A DNA stretch of 64,000 bases from Halocaridina rubra (Eukaryota > Arthropoda > Malacostraca > Decapoda > Atyidae), in contig JAXCGZ010003875.1 of NCBI GenBank assembly GCA_037179515.1, positions 21,001-85,000 on the forward strand, in the 5' to 3' direction. Position 1 is the stretch's first letter, and every line of letters starts with the position of its first letter. Made by a program: the position numbers and the translations under genes. Positions 11,652 through 23,115 of this stretch are shown here, one piece after another. The notes beneath the pieces are model-generated. The model saw only the letters and a program-made list of their open reading frames with translations. It did not search any database and had not been told where the DNA came from.

Positions 11652-12022
11652 TGTAGTTCATGTCTGACAAGATATCAAGATTACCACAATATCATTTAAG
11701 GTATTGAATTAGGCACAAGTGATAATTATGAGCAATTTTTATGTATCGAAAATGAACAGACCAAAAATATCACACTACACGAAAAAGGCGGCAATACAGA
11801 GTCAGTGTTACCATAAAACAGAAAACCAAAACAACGTACAGTTCGTTATGACAAAAAGAAGCAAAATTAAGGGATCACTTTACAACAACAACAAAATTAT
11901 TAATAAATAAAGTGAAAATATATATATCAATTAATAAATACATTAATATATAAATAAAGAAGACATATATCATACCACTACAACACTCCAAATAAAGAAA
12001 GAAAATACACTATGCCACTACA
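11652..12022 (-). repeat. 5' LTR of the Gypsy element
   Basis: About 371 bp, nearly identical to 6862-7231. For a minus-strand element this copy carries the promoter. It joins the BEL gag remnant at 12023. Confidence 0.95.
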
Positions 12023-12576
12023 CTATGTACTAAACTATCAAACGTATCCCAAAACTCGTGCCATACATCATAGCTTCCAGAGAACTGTGGTATTTTTACT
12101 TCAGGAAAGTTAGGTGTGGGTTGTCCACTGGGGAGGCTTGAACTCTCGGAGCTAGGAGCTCGAGTACCCTTCATAGTTCCTAACTTACAAATCCGTTCTA
12201 GGACAGTTAAGCTAATATCATTTACTGTTTCAGCTAGATTGTCATGTTCTGTATCCTCCTCTTCAGAATCCCTTTTAAGGGGCTTATCCTCGACATATAC
12301 TTCATATATCCTATCATATCTTCCAAATTTTTCTGTTAACGTTTGATGACATCTTTCTAAATAAGTAACAACAAGTATCTCATCATCTTTGGCAAGTTCT
12401 GTTTGACACTGAACACAATCACGTTGAACCAAATCCCGAAGGCGGTGTAATGCCTCAGGTTTAACCGATATATTGAGAAAGCAAATAGAACATAGAGAAC
12501 AACAGACAATAACTGATGTAAATATATTAACAAAGAAACTACGATCTTCTTTATGCATCCACAATGTAACAAACAT
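12023..12576 (-). pseudogene. BEL/Pao gag, N-terminal part
   Basis: The minus-strand frame from 12576 includes acidic and Ser-rich spacer sequence and then FPEVKIPQFSGSYDVWHEFW and DTFDSLVHS, a hallmark of BEL/Pao gag just before the zinc-knuckle half. The reading stops three codons into the inserted Gypsy LTR. The continuation is at 6861 and below. The true start is uncertain: residues before about 12480 look like non-coding leader. Confidence 0.8.
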
Positions 12577-12696
12577 TCACTCTGTAAAGAGTATCATAAG
12601 ACAATCTTCCAAAATTTTAAGATAACAAACAGTTATTAAATTTCGTCAATTATGACGCCAATCCTCAAAGTGTAAAACACACAATTCATCTATTAA

Positions 12697-13868
12697 ACAC
12701 AGTGATAGAAGCTCAAGGGCCGGTATTAGAGAACATCAACCTTACAGCCACAGAGGTATGCAAAGCGCTGATGGATTTAGATGTTCATAAAGCTACAGGT
12801 CCTGATGACATATCCCCTCATGTGCTTAAAAAATGCTCAAACTCAATATCAGTGGCACTAAGTATCATATTTAAAAAGTCACTGGAGTCAGGGGAGATTC
12901 CAAGATGCTGGAAACAAGCAAATGTGATACCTATCTTCAAAAAGGGAAGGAGGGATACGGCTCTGAACTATAGACCAGTTTCCTTGACCAGCATAGTTTG
13001 CAAAGTTATGGAGAAACTACTAAGGAAACATATCTCTCTTCACTTGGAATCCTTCAACTTTTTGTCAGTGAGGCAACATGGCTTCAGAGAAGGTAGATCA
13101 ACAGTAACAAACTTATTAGAATTTTATGATGAGGTAAGCCAAATCTTACAGGAAAGAGAGGGCTGGGCAGATTGCATATTCCTAGACTTCCAGAAAGCGT
13201 TTGACACTGTTCCACATGGGAGACTTATTAGGAAGCTGCAATCAATGGCTAGAATAGGTGGAAATGTTTTGGAATGGATAAAAACTTACTTAGAAGGAAG
13301 GGAACAGAGGGTTAGAGTAAGACACTCAGTGTCTGAATGGAGAAGAGTTAGTAGTGGAGTTCCACAGGGTTCAGTTTAAGGGCCACTTTTGTTCCTTGTA
13401 TATGTAAATGACCTACCAGAGTCTGTAAATTCATTCATGAATATGTTTGCAGATGATGCAAAGATTGTGAAGAAAGTAAAAAACGAGAACAATGGTAGAG
13501 AACTTCAGGAGGATCTAAATAAGCTGCATGAGTGGTCAGAAAGCTAGAAGCTAGAAGAGTGAGGGGGGATATGGTGACAGTCTTTAAATTCCTTCATGGT
13601 TATGATAGAGTGGATAGGGATCGATATTTTGATATGGCTGGCTCTAGAACTAGAGGTCATAGTTTGAAGCTTCGTAAGAAAACTTCTTTGCAGGATGTAA
13701 GAAAATACTTTTTCAGTGTAAGAGTAGTTGATAATTGGAATTGGCTAAGCGAGGAGGTAGTTAATGCTATCTCAATCCATAGTTTTAAGGACAGGTATGA
13801 TAAGTATCACTAAGTATATATTGGAACCGATCAGGAGACGGGAAGATACGAGCTTTGGGCTCTTTCCC
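12697..13868 (+). pseudogene. CR1/L2-like LINE copy L1, internally deleted
   Basis: 5' truncated. The reverse transcriptase frame 12702-13376 has NYRPVSLTSIVCK, FLDFQKAFDTVPHG and SGVPQGSV. A single base change (tta to taa) then makes a stop at 13377. The YxDD-equivalent FADDAK region follows at about 13440. Near 13546 a deletion of roughly 430 bp joins HEWSE to the C-terminal EARRVRGDMV part (13532-13813). The 3' untranslated end (gatacgagctttgggctctt) stops at 13868. Intact relatives encode an endonuclease and a reverse transcriptase that copy at the target site. Confidence 0.88.
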
Positions 13869-14109
13869 ACTACACTATTGAGGGTGCTAATAGAAAAAGC
13901 AAACCTTACACCTGACGTTTATACTAGGAATGAGCGCAATCTTTCTGAATGCCTATTTGTTCATATTATATCTTCTTCCAAGCCTTCATCTTCACAGAAT
14001 TATTGCTATAATAATTGTAATAATAATGATAAATTTAATAATAATGATACAGTAATAATACTAATAATTATTATTTCTGAGTTGTTATTAGAAAGACTGA
14101 CACCATAGC
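13869..14109. other. Short spacer with (AAT)-rich tract
   Basis: Between L1 and PLE-A. AAT/TAA-rich from about 13998 to 14080. No gene seen. Confidence 0.6.
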
Positions 14110-14447
14110 CTATTGGAGAAAACTATACCATTGAAGAACTGACTGCCAGCATAAAAGCCCTGCACAATGATATTTTAAAGAAATTCAGAAATAATGCAGA
14201 TGCAAGAAATATCTTGTTTAATAAATCTCATTTTATGTTATTCAAGCGACTTAGACAAGACAAAAACATTGTAATTTGCAAACCTTATTTTGGCTGAGGA
14301 GTGGTTATTTTAAACAAGGAGGACTATTTGAATAAAATGGGTGAAATTCTAAATGTTACTGCAGCATTTGAGAGAATTACAAATGTAAATGCAAAGAAAA
14401 ATAATTTATTACTGAAGGATAAACTTAGCAAGTTTTTAAAATAAATG
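14110..14447 (+). pseudogene. Penelope-like element PLE-A, N-terminal reverse-transcriptase part
   Basis: Conceptual frame reads NILFNKSHFMLFKRL, then VICKPYFG, a stop, GVVILNKEDYLNKM, and a conserved DKLSKFLK. This is the N-terminal portion of a Penelope-type reverse transcriptase (usual form KPDKG-GVVI-N--DY). The reading is cut at 14447 by element X1 and resumes at 16391. Confidence 0.8.
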
Positions 14448-14604
14448 CACCTAGTTCGCTTTTTACGCGTGTTTATAATCTGGGAAATTGGAATAACACC
14501 CCTATAAAATATTAATAAATACGGAATACACGAATAACGCCCATGCAAAAAAATTATATATTTTTTTTCTTTTAGTAAATAATCGACCGTCTTGGAGGCA
14601 CTTT

Positions 14605-15130
14605 TCCGCCATACTCCTCCTCTTCTACCACTTAATGCAATCGGATATTATGAAGATAATGAAAAAAACATTAAAAACAAACAGCAAACAAACTTGCGAT
14701 AAAATATAGTCAGAGAAATAGTGTACAAGGGTGCATCAGCTGATACGGAGGCGGCAAAACGTTTGCAGATAGATGTTCGTTCTCCTGCATCCTCCTCCTC
14801 TTCTACTGCTTAATGCAATCGGTTGTTATGAAGAGAACTGAAACAAAGCATTAAGAACAAACAGCAAGCAAACTTTCGATGTAATATTGTCAGGGAAATA
14901 GTGTGCAAGGGTGCATCAGCTTATACGAAGGCAGCAAAATGTTTGCAGATAGAGGTTCTTTCTCCCACATCCTCCTCCTCTTCTACCGTTTATGCGATCG
15001 GATTGTATGGAGAGAATGGAAAAAAAGCATTAAGAACAAACAGCAAACAAACTTGCAATATAAAATTGTCAGGGAAAAAGTGCTAGAGCAAAAACGCTTG
15101 CAGATAGAGGTTCGTTCTCCCGCATGCCTG
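14605..15130. repeat. 178-bp minisatellite array of X1
   Basis: Units start near 14610, 14789 and 14970 and share tcctcctcctcttctac, cttaatgcaatcgg, attaagaacaaacagc and gggtgcatcagctgatacgg. The last unit is partial. Confidence 0.88.
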
Positions 15131-15298
15131 TTGCCCACCGCATAATGGAGTGCATTAATTTGTTTACTGTACAGTAAATTTGTATATCTTTTTTACTGTG
15201 CACTATTTGCATGTTAATATAAATAACTGCAGGTCTTTTTGCTATGTTTTGTACTTATAGAATATGTTTTAGTTATCTTATATCTTTGGTATAGTGTG

Positions 15299-16255
15299 AT
15301 TACCTAATTGTGTTTACGAGAAAGAGCCCAAAATTTGTATCTTCCCGTCTCCTGATCGGTTCCAGTTTGTACTTAGTGATATGTATCATACCTCTCCTTT
15401 AAACTATGGATTGAGATAGCATTAACTACCTCCTCGCTTAGCGAATTCCAATTATCAACTACTCTTACACTGAAAAAGTATTTCCTTACATCCTGCAAAG
15501 AAGTTTTCTTACGAAGCTTCAAACTATGATCTCTAGTTCTAGAGCCTGCCATATCAATATATCGATCCCTATCCACTCTATCATAACCATGAAGGAATTT
15601 AAAGACTGTCACCATATCCCCCCTCAATCTTCTAGCTTCGAGTGATGGTAAGTCTAATTCACCCAGCCTCTCATCATAACTGAGATTACATATTTCTGGC
15701 ACCAGTTTCGTGGCATGTCTTTGAACTTTTTCAAGCTTAGCTATGTGCTTTTTCAAGTGCGGATTCCAAAAGGGGGCTGCATATTCGAGTTTTGGCCTCA
15801 CATAGGTTACATAAATATTTTTAAACATTTCCTTGTCCATATGCCTGAAGGCTACCCTTACATTTGATAAGAAGGCATACACTGCCCTTACTATGCCATT
15901 TATATGTATTTCTGGAGGCAAATCTGCCAATATGTTTACTCCTAGATCTCTCTCATTTTCTGTCTCTTGAAGTTGTACTCCAGCCACCGAGTAGTCAAGC
16001 TTGGGCCTTCTTGCACTTGTACCCTTTCTCATTACCTTACATTTTGAAGTACTGAATTTCATTAGCCACTTTTCTGACCACTCATGCAGACTATTTAGAT
16101 CTTCCTGAAGTTCTCTACCATTGTTCTCGTTTCCTACTCTCTTCACACTCTTTGCATTATCTGCAAACATATTCATGAATGAATTTACAGACTCTGGTAG
16201 GTCATTTACATATACAAGGAAGAAAAGTGGCCCTAAAACTGAACCCTGTGGAATG
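15299..16255 (-). pseudogene. CR1/L2-like LINE copy L2 (inside X1)
   Basis: The minus-strand frame 15373-16176 covers the segment after the catalytic loop (MFADNAK, HEWSEKWLMKFSTSKCKVM, ERDLGVNI, VRPKLEYAAPFWNPHLKK) to the conserved C-terminus. The 5' end is cut within the GTEPCG/SVLGPLLF region at 16255. X2 at 36619 shows the uninterrupted sequence atagtgtgtctatg, so the insertion point is exact to a few bases. Confidence 0.88.
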
Positions 16256-16390
16256 TCTATGTACGGTTGTGAAACTTATCTATGCCCATTATCATTGTTT
16301 CTTATGGAAAATGACTCGTTACATTACGCGAAAATTACAATACACGGCACTTCTGAAAACCTATCTTTGCGTTATTACAAGAACTAGATG

Positions 16391-17560
16391 TACATCAAAA
16401 GAAATGCATATCAGATGAGGAATATAAATCGATATATGCATCAGGTTCCAATCCAGGCACTATGTATGGATTATCAAAATTACACGAAGTGAATATTCCC
16501 CTCCACCCTGTACTCTCATCATTCAAGTCTTTTAATTATAATTTATCAAAATTTCTCTTAATTCATCTAGAGCATCTCACTAGGAACAATTACTCATTGT
16601 CGAATTCATATGAATTTTTCAATGACATGAAACACTTAAGACTAGATGATAAGTCATTCATTGTTTGCCTCGACATTGCGTCTCTCTACACTAATGTACC
16701 TGTTAGTGAAGCTGTTTGACGTCTTTACCAATCTGATGTATGAGAATGATAATAGTTTTCTGGGCATGGACCGTTTGTTGTTCGAAAAAAATGCTGAATT
16801 TAGCTGTGGGAGACTCATACTTCTCATTCAATGACATTTACTACAAACAAACTAAAGGATTGGCAATGGGATGTCCATTATCTGCTACATTATCTAACAT
16901 ATTTTTATCTTTTCATGAAACACCCTGGTTAAATGGTTGTCCTGAAGAGTTCAAACCTATTTTGTGTAAAATATACGTTTCTGATCTTCGGAAAACAAGA
17001 ACACGCCCAATGGTTTTTTGACTATATGAACAACAAGCATAATAAAATAAAGTTTACAATGGAGGTAGAAAATGATAATAAAATCTCATTTATAGATATG
17101 CTAATCATTAAACAAAATAAGTTAGTTATAAACATTTACAGAAAACCATAATTTTCTGATCTTGGTGTAAATGTCATATGCTGTTGCCACGAAAATTTTA
17201 AGCATAATTCATTTTGTACATTGTTGCATAGAACATATAGATTATATTAATTTTCACAATGAAATAGCTTTCTTACTTAGTTTCTTTGTTGCAAATGGAT
17301 ATCCACCCATTATATTTTATGAACATCTTAGAAATTTTCTTAATTAGATTTGTCTCCTAAACTTGTAAAGGAAGGTCCCAAAAAGATGCAGATGTACATA
17401 CAATTGCACTACCTTAACGATAGTTTAAACTATTACATAAGAAAACAATAAATTACAACTTTCTACGAATGCTACCCTCATATAAAACCATTAATTTTAT
17501 TTTATAACAACCATAAATTTAAAACTTATGTAATCCATAAGGACAAGTAACCTGACTCGT
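16391..17560 (+). pseudogene. Penelope-like element PLE-A, reverse-transcriptase core
   Basis: Continues the 14110-14447 reading: ISDEEYKSIYASGSNPGTMY and GLSKLHEVNIPLHPVLSSF, then FIVCLDIASLYTNVPV (first catalytic Asp), DIYYKQTKGLAMGCPLSATL, and a degraded YVDD-type site (KIYVSD). Then come HNKIKFTMEVENDNKISFID and KLVINIYRKP. Frames change near 16720, 16800 and 16990. The GIY-YIG endonuclease expected after the RT is not recognisable before 17560. Stops near 17150 and later confirm decay. Confidence 0.82.
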
Positions 17561-17723
17561 TTTGTTCGATGGTAGTTTACCAATTTAACTACTACTACTA
17601 CCACTACTACTACTATTAATAATAATGATAATGGATTAAACCAACTTACGAGTAATCCATGAAAAAGAGAGAGAGAAAAAAATTATCAAACCACATCTAA
17701 TATATATAATATATCAAACCACA

Positions 17724-18323
<600 letters not shown>

Positions 18324-18329
18324 TGTATT

Positions 18330-19129
18330 TACCTAATTGTGTTTACGGGAAAGAACCCAAAGCTCGTATCTTCCTGTCTCCTGATCGGTTCCATTTTGTA
18401 CTTAGTGATACTTATTATACCTGTCCTTAAAACTATGGATTGAGATAGCATTAACTACCTCCTCGCTTAGCGAATTCCAATTATCAACTACTCTTACACT
18501 GAAAAAGAATTTCCTTACATCCTGCAAAGAAATTTTCTTACGAAGCTTCAAACTATGATCTCTAGTTCTAGAGCCAACCATACCAAAATATCGATCTCTA
18601 TCCACTCTATCATAACCATGAAGGAATTTAAAGACTGTCACCATATCCCCCCTTAATCTTCTAGCTTCGAGTGATGGTAAGTTTAATTCCCTCAGCCTCT
18701 CATCATAACTGAGATTGCGTATTTCTGGCTCCAGTTTCGTGGCATGTCTTTGAACATTTTCAAGCTTAGCTATGTGCTTTTTCAAGTGTGGATTCCAAAA
18801 GGGGACTGCATATTCGAGTTTTGGCCTCACATAGGTTACATAAATATTTTTGAACATTTCCTTGTCCATGTGCCTGAAGGCTACCCTTACATTTGATAAG
18901 AATGCATATGCTGCCCTTACTATGCCATTTATATGTATTTCTGGAGACAAATCTGCCAGTATGTTTACTCCTAGATCTCTCTCATTTTCTGTCTCTTGAA
19001 GTTGTACTCCAGCCACCGAGTAGTGAAGCGTGGGCCTTCTTGCACTTGTACCCATTCTCATTACCTTACATTTTGAAGTATTGAATTTCATTAGCCACTT
19101 TTCTGACCACTCATGCAGACTATTTAGAT
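18330..19129 (-). pseudogene. CR1/L2-like LINE copy L3, 3' part
   Basis: Minus-strand frame from about 19120 to 18402: HEWSEKWLMKFNTSKCKVM, ERDLGVNILADLSPEIHING, VRPKLEYAVPFWNPHLKK, KLRKKISLQDVRKFFFSVRV. At 19129 the coding sequence is cut by the LTR element. Its 5' continuation is at 29848-30418. The 3' untranslated end carries the family-typical ggtacctaattgtgtttacggg motif on the plus strand. Confidence 0.88.
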
Positions 19130-19802
19130 TATCACATGACTGAAGTCTTGCTGAAGTCACATGAAAGCCTGCTGAAGCCAGAATCTGAAAGTGTAACAAA
19201 TCTGGAGGAGTAACGGTCGAGAACACAGATGGTTTATTACATGCCCTCACTTTTATTGGGTTTTGGGTCCAGACCCTGCTTTCCCTTGGAGCCACCAAGA
19301 TTTATGGCTAGACAAACGGAACTAATTTCCGGCGTTATGCACTCCAAGAGGCCTAAAATACAAGGGACCCTCGGTCCTCGAAAACACCACCCAAAGGTTG
19401 TAAACATCTGACCTACATTGGTATGTCCACGCCCTGGAGAGAGAGAGGCCCCAATAGCTGCAGCGATTTAGAACTTCTTCTGTTTAATAGGCCTGCTGAA
19501 ATAGCCCCTTCCCAAAGAGGAGGGACTCCTCTTGGAACCTGAAGTCTATTGGCAGAACTGGATTTCACGACACGCCCTACCCATGGGGTATTTCAAGAAT
19601 CCCCAAGGCAGACAGTCAGTTAGTCAAAATCTTACCAGGGGCACGAATAAATCATAGATTTTTATAGTCATGGGGGGGGGCACTGAGGTGTCGAATATGT
19701 TGTACTCTAGAATAAATTAAGGTAAAGGAACCACCTCTTGTCCATTCTTACCTTGCACCCTTCTGATTAAAAGTAATGTAAGTGACTAAAATCACTACGA
19801 CA
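19130..19802 (+). repeat. 5' LTR of the pol-less element
   Basis: 673 bp. It starts TATCACATGACTGAAG (copy 2: TGTCGCATGAC) and ends CTACGACA. The ends TGTCG/CGACA are an inverted pair. By eye about 5% of positions differ from 29170-29843, so this insertion is older than the Gypsy element. Confidence 0.9.
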
Positions 19803-19805
19803 ATC

Positions 19806-19823
19806 TGGTGGCAGTGTGGTACG
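19806..19823 (+). promoter_or_regulatory. Primer-binding site of the pol-less LTR element
   Basis: TGGTGGCAGTGTGGTACG begins three bases after the LTR end. The TGG start and the position are as expected for tRNA priming. Confidence 0.6.
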
Positions 19824-19894
19824 ATCCCACGTCGGGACACATATGAAGAGACTCTCATATCAGGAGAAACCAGTGCGAAGAAAAGAAAATAAGA

Positions 19895-20618
19895 ATGGCA
19901 AACGCAGAAATCCAGTATCTCCCAATTCAAGAAATGAGTGACGAGGCCAAACACCGGAGAATTCTCGAATTGGAGGAGCACGTGCGGCGCCTACAAACTC
20001 CTGCCGACGCCGCTCCGTCGAGAAGGAAGTTGGTCAACGCCGACAGAGAAACCGATGCCTCAAACATCGACGAACATCCTGCCGCTCCAAACCCCGTGGT
20101 GACACAGGGAATGAGCAGGACATGCCCCCACCACGTGCCCTGGTTGTAAAGGCGCCTCGAGTCAAGGATTCATCTTTATACTTCGACGGCGCAAATGTAA
20201 AAGACCTCGAATGTCCGTCCATAATTCCCGCGGCCGACTTCCTGAAACACTTGGGTCAGCGGATGAAAAGTGCTGAGTGAACAGACGAGTACCTAATTTA
20301 TGAAATAGTACAAAGGTGCACCCGATTTACGGCCGAGACCGTATGCAGAGATGAGTGGTCAAAGATAAAACATTTGGAAACTTTTAAGGAACTATTCCTA
20401 AGATATTTCTTAGTGAGTCGAAGTGTGACCGGGGCTTTGAGTAAAAAAGCCCCTTGCCACAAGTACATGTCGCCGGATCCAGCCAAGAAGATGGTGATTC
20501 GTCAATTCTACGCTAGAGATGGAGAAGCTGGGGGAATCTCCTGCGCCCAGAAGGAAGAAGAACCCCCTCCTCCATTGTCTTCTGCCATGATGTTCTTCAG
20601 GACCACCTCCTTAAAATA
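19895..20618 (+). pseudogene. Gag-like remnant of the pol-less LTR element
   Basis: The ATG at 19895 opens an 84-residue frame with a coiled-coil-like start (ILELEEHVRRLQ). After a frame change near 20110 the sequence continues as SSLYFDGANVKDLECPS, FLKHLGQRMK, a stop, TAETVCRDEWSKIKHLETFK and ELFLRYFL, ending at 20618. The FDG-like start and the W-x(8)-F-x(4)-F spacing suggest a capsid domain. I do not recognise the exact family. Confidence 0.5.
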
Positions 20619-23115
20619 GCTAAGTACTTGTGACCTGTATCCAGTGAGTAATGGGACAATTATTAAAAGAAATTGAGGTCGGTGGACGCCGCCATTTTAC
20701 CTTGTAGTTATGCTTTGACTCAGCCAACCTGCCTATGAGGGGTGTGGCTCCTAATAAGTTAATAAAAGTAGAATTTCTGTACCCATTACTAACATGGATA
20801 ATTTGTACTAATAGCTATAAGCAGTAATAAACTCCATTTTTGTTATTATTTGAAGAATAGAACGAGTAATTGCGTTTAAAGGGTGTTCCATTTATTTGTA
20901 TTAATGCCTGAATTGAATTTTAAGAACGCAAATGTATTGATTTTAATTGAAAAATTTAATGTACGTGAAATCATTATTATAGTAATTCCTTAAAGTGAAG
21001 ACTAACTGAGTCTACAAATAGAATATAAGTAGTAGAATTTTTATATACTCCAAAATGCACGCAAGAATTATAGTGAGAAGTATACTTGAATCCTCTTTTA
21101 AGGTTTTTCTTTTAACCACGTGTGATTTCCAAGAAAGGAATGCGGAAATGACCAATCGATCTTCCAACCTCCTTATTATAAAGATATAGTAATTGTACTG
21201 ATCTTTGATATATAAAGTACGTGCAAAATAATTTTTTATATTAATTTCTTAAAGCGTAAGAACTCGAGTGATAAGATCCTTGCACCTGTTTTCAAGGTTT
21301 TTTCTTTTTCTTTTTTTTGTTTCTTTCCTCCGCGGGAGTAATATTTTAGCGAAAGAAAGACATAAATGACAGATCGTTTTTTTAATGTTGTTTTGATGGG
21401 GAATTGATATTACGATACGTGTGTGGCATATCTTTCTGAAGAATAAGAAATTTTTGTGATATTATTTAGATATGAGTTTTTTTATTTTGCGCTATGCAGG
21501 CGAAAGTAACAGTAAATTCGAGTGAATTTGTGCTGTGCTGGAATAGGGGAGGTTTTTCAGGGTCACCCTAACGTAGCTTCAAGGGAGTAGAATGTCTGTT
21601 TGTTTGTCTGTTAGACTGGGACCTAGGACTGGTGAGGCAGTCATATGACCACGCGGCCCACCCGAGATTTCACCTTAACACTCCTTCAGAGTGGTAGGGG
21701 AAGGGAAACCAACGTTGCAAATAGAAGGGAATTTTACAGAGAGAAAGGGAATGCAAGTTCAAATGTGATATAGCGAATGTGATAGCGAATGAGTATGCCT
21801 GACCGGGGGTATAATGGGGGGGTTTGCTCTAGGGGGTGAAATCGCGGAAAGCATCATTAGGAAGCATGATTGGGGGAGTCTGCAAGGGTAGTTCCCCTGC
21901 TCTGCTGGGTCCTTCTGCATGCCATATCAGAGTATATTCATGGGAGGTGATGCGCTGTTGCAATATCTATTGAGGGATATTTTTGAGAGAATGATTCTCC
22001 ACCTGCCTAGATATGGTTGAGATGCCAAGTTTGTTTTATTTTTGTTTCGTCCCCTACTCCGCCAATGAGATTATTATTCGATTTCCGAGAGTTCCAAGAT
22101 AAATATTACGCGATAAAGGACGTGAATCTATGGATGATTCTTTATTTTTTTGCTAGCTGCAGTATATACATTATTTGTCCGAGGAAATGTGTTAGATATA
22201 TAAAATAAAACTTTGGAAGTTTTAGCCATGATAATGTTTATCAAAATTATTTCAGCTTGGTCATAAAGAGAGAGTATGAGCTGACACGAAATGACAACAA
22301 GAATATCACCCAGCCGTTTCCCATATTTGAGAGAGCAGAAGTTGATCCAGAAGCCAAAGGAACAGGGGAGAAAACAACGCCCACATGCACACCCCCTGTA
22401 AAAGCTAGTCAGCCGCAGCCCTGAAGGCAAACCTTGGGCAGTATAAGAGCAGAAAAAAATTAAAGTAATAAAAGGGGAGGGTAATAATAAAAGTACCCAA
22501 CCGTGCGTAAGTATGAGCGAACAGACAGAACAGTTATATGTTGAACTTCTCCCTGGCCCAGAGGTAATTCTGCTGTATAGTAATTCAAATAAGTCAAATT
22601 CGAGATAGTAAAAGAATATATATATTCTCTGTTTTAATTGTTCCTGTACAACTCCTTACGAGATTATGAAACTTAAGCAAAATGCATTCTTTACTGTTGC
22701 GAATGAAATATACTTTTTGTTTTTATTATTGCATACACAGAGACAGACTTTTTATATTTTTTCAGATTCCCGTTTTTTTTCTTTGTAGTTTGTTGTATGA
22801 AGAAAAATCTTTAAAATCTTAATCCCTTTGATATATTATAATTAAAGAGTTTTAGAAAAAGATTATCCAGAGATAATTATTGTTAATCACTATCATTGTC
22901 ATGGATTTATAATTACAGTTGAGCTAATTAATATAATTGAGATTATTAGACATTATCTGTTGAGTTTGAAATTACTAACTTAATGATACTTAAGTCCTTT
23001 TAAGACGTCTGTTAAGAAAAAGATATTTGTACATTTGTTGATAGTAGTAGAGATATTGTCACATATGATTTTAATATTTTGCTTTAATTTCATCAGAGAG
23101 ATGTTGTTATATAGT
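20619..23115 (+). other. Non-coding internal region of the pol-less LTR element, part 1
   Basis: AT-rich, no long frames, no pol motifs on either strand. A moderately GC-rich patch at 21590-21960 (gggacctaggactggtgagg and on) is not recognised. A 100-residue minus frame at 22128-22430 has no recognisable domain. Confidence 0.65.

Larger units (their letters stand above)
6862..12022 (-). mobile_element. Young Ty3/Gypsy LTR retrotransposon nested in BEL gag
   Basis: The element is bounded by two direct LTRs (6862-7231 and 11652-12022, TG...CA ends) and flanked by CTAT on both sides (6858-6861 and 12023-12026), a 4-bp or, counting the shared A, 5-bp target duplication. Transcription is on the minus strand: 5' LTR at 11652-12022, primer-binding site just inside it, gag, pol, polypurine tract, 3' LTR. 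The LTRs differ at only a couple of positions by eye, so the insertion is recent. One frame break near 7725 in pol is the only obvious lesion. Confidence 0.95.
14448..16390. mobile_element. Unclassified element X, copy X1 (inside PLE-A)
   Basis: The ends are inverted: CACCTAGTTCGC at 14448 and the closing ...GAACTAGATG at 16381-16390. Inside lie three and a half copies of a roughly 178-bp minisatellite, then a shared right part (gcatgcctgttgcccacc... to ...atctttggtatagtgtg), interrupted by LINE L2 at 15299-16255. The same layout recurs at 33918-36754. No protein is encoded, so it would be non-autonomous. No convincing target duplication is visible: PLE-A flanks are aaatg and tacat. Confidence 0.7.

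Noticed and set aside
21590..22450. Open frames and a GC-rich patch in the interior of the LTR element
   Set aside because: No pol or env-like motif; frames are short and without domain signs.
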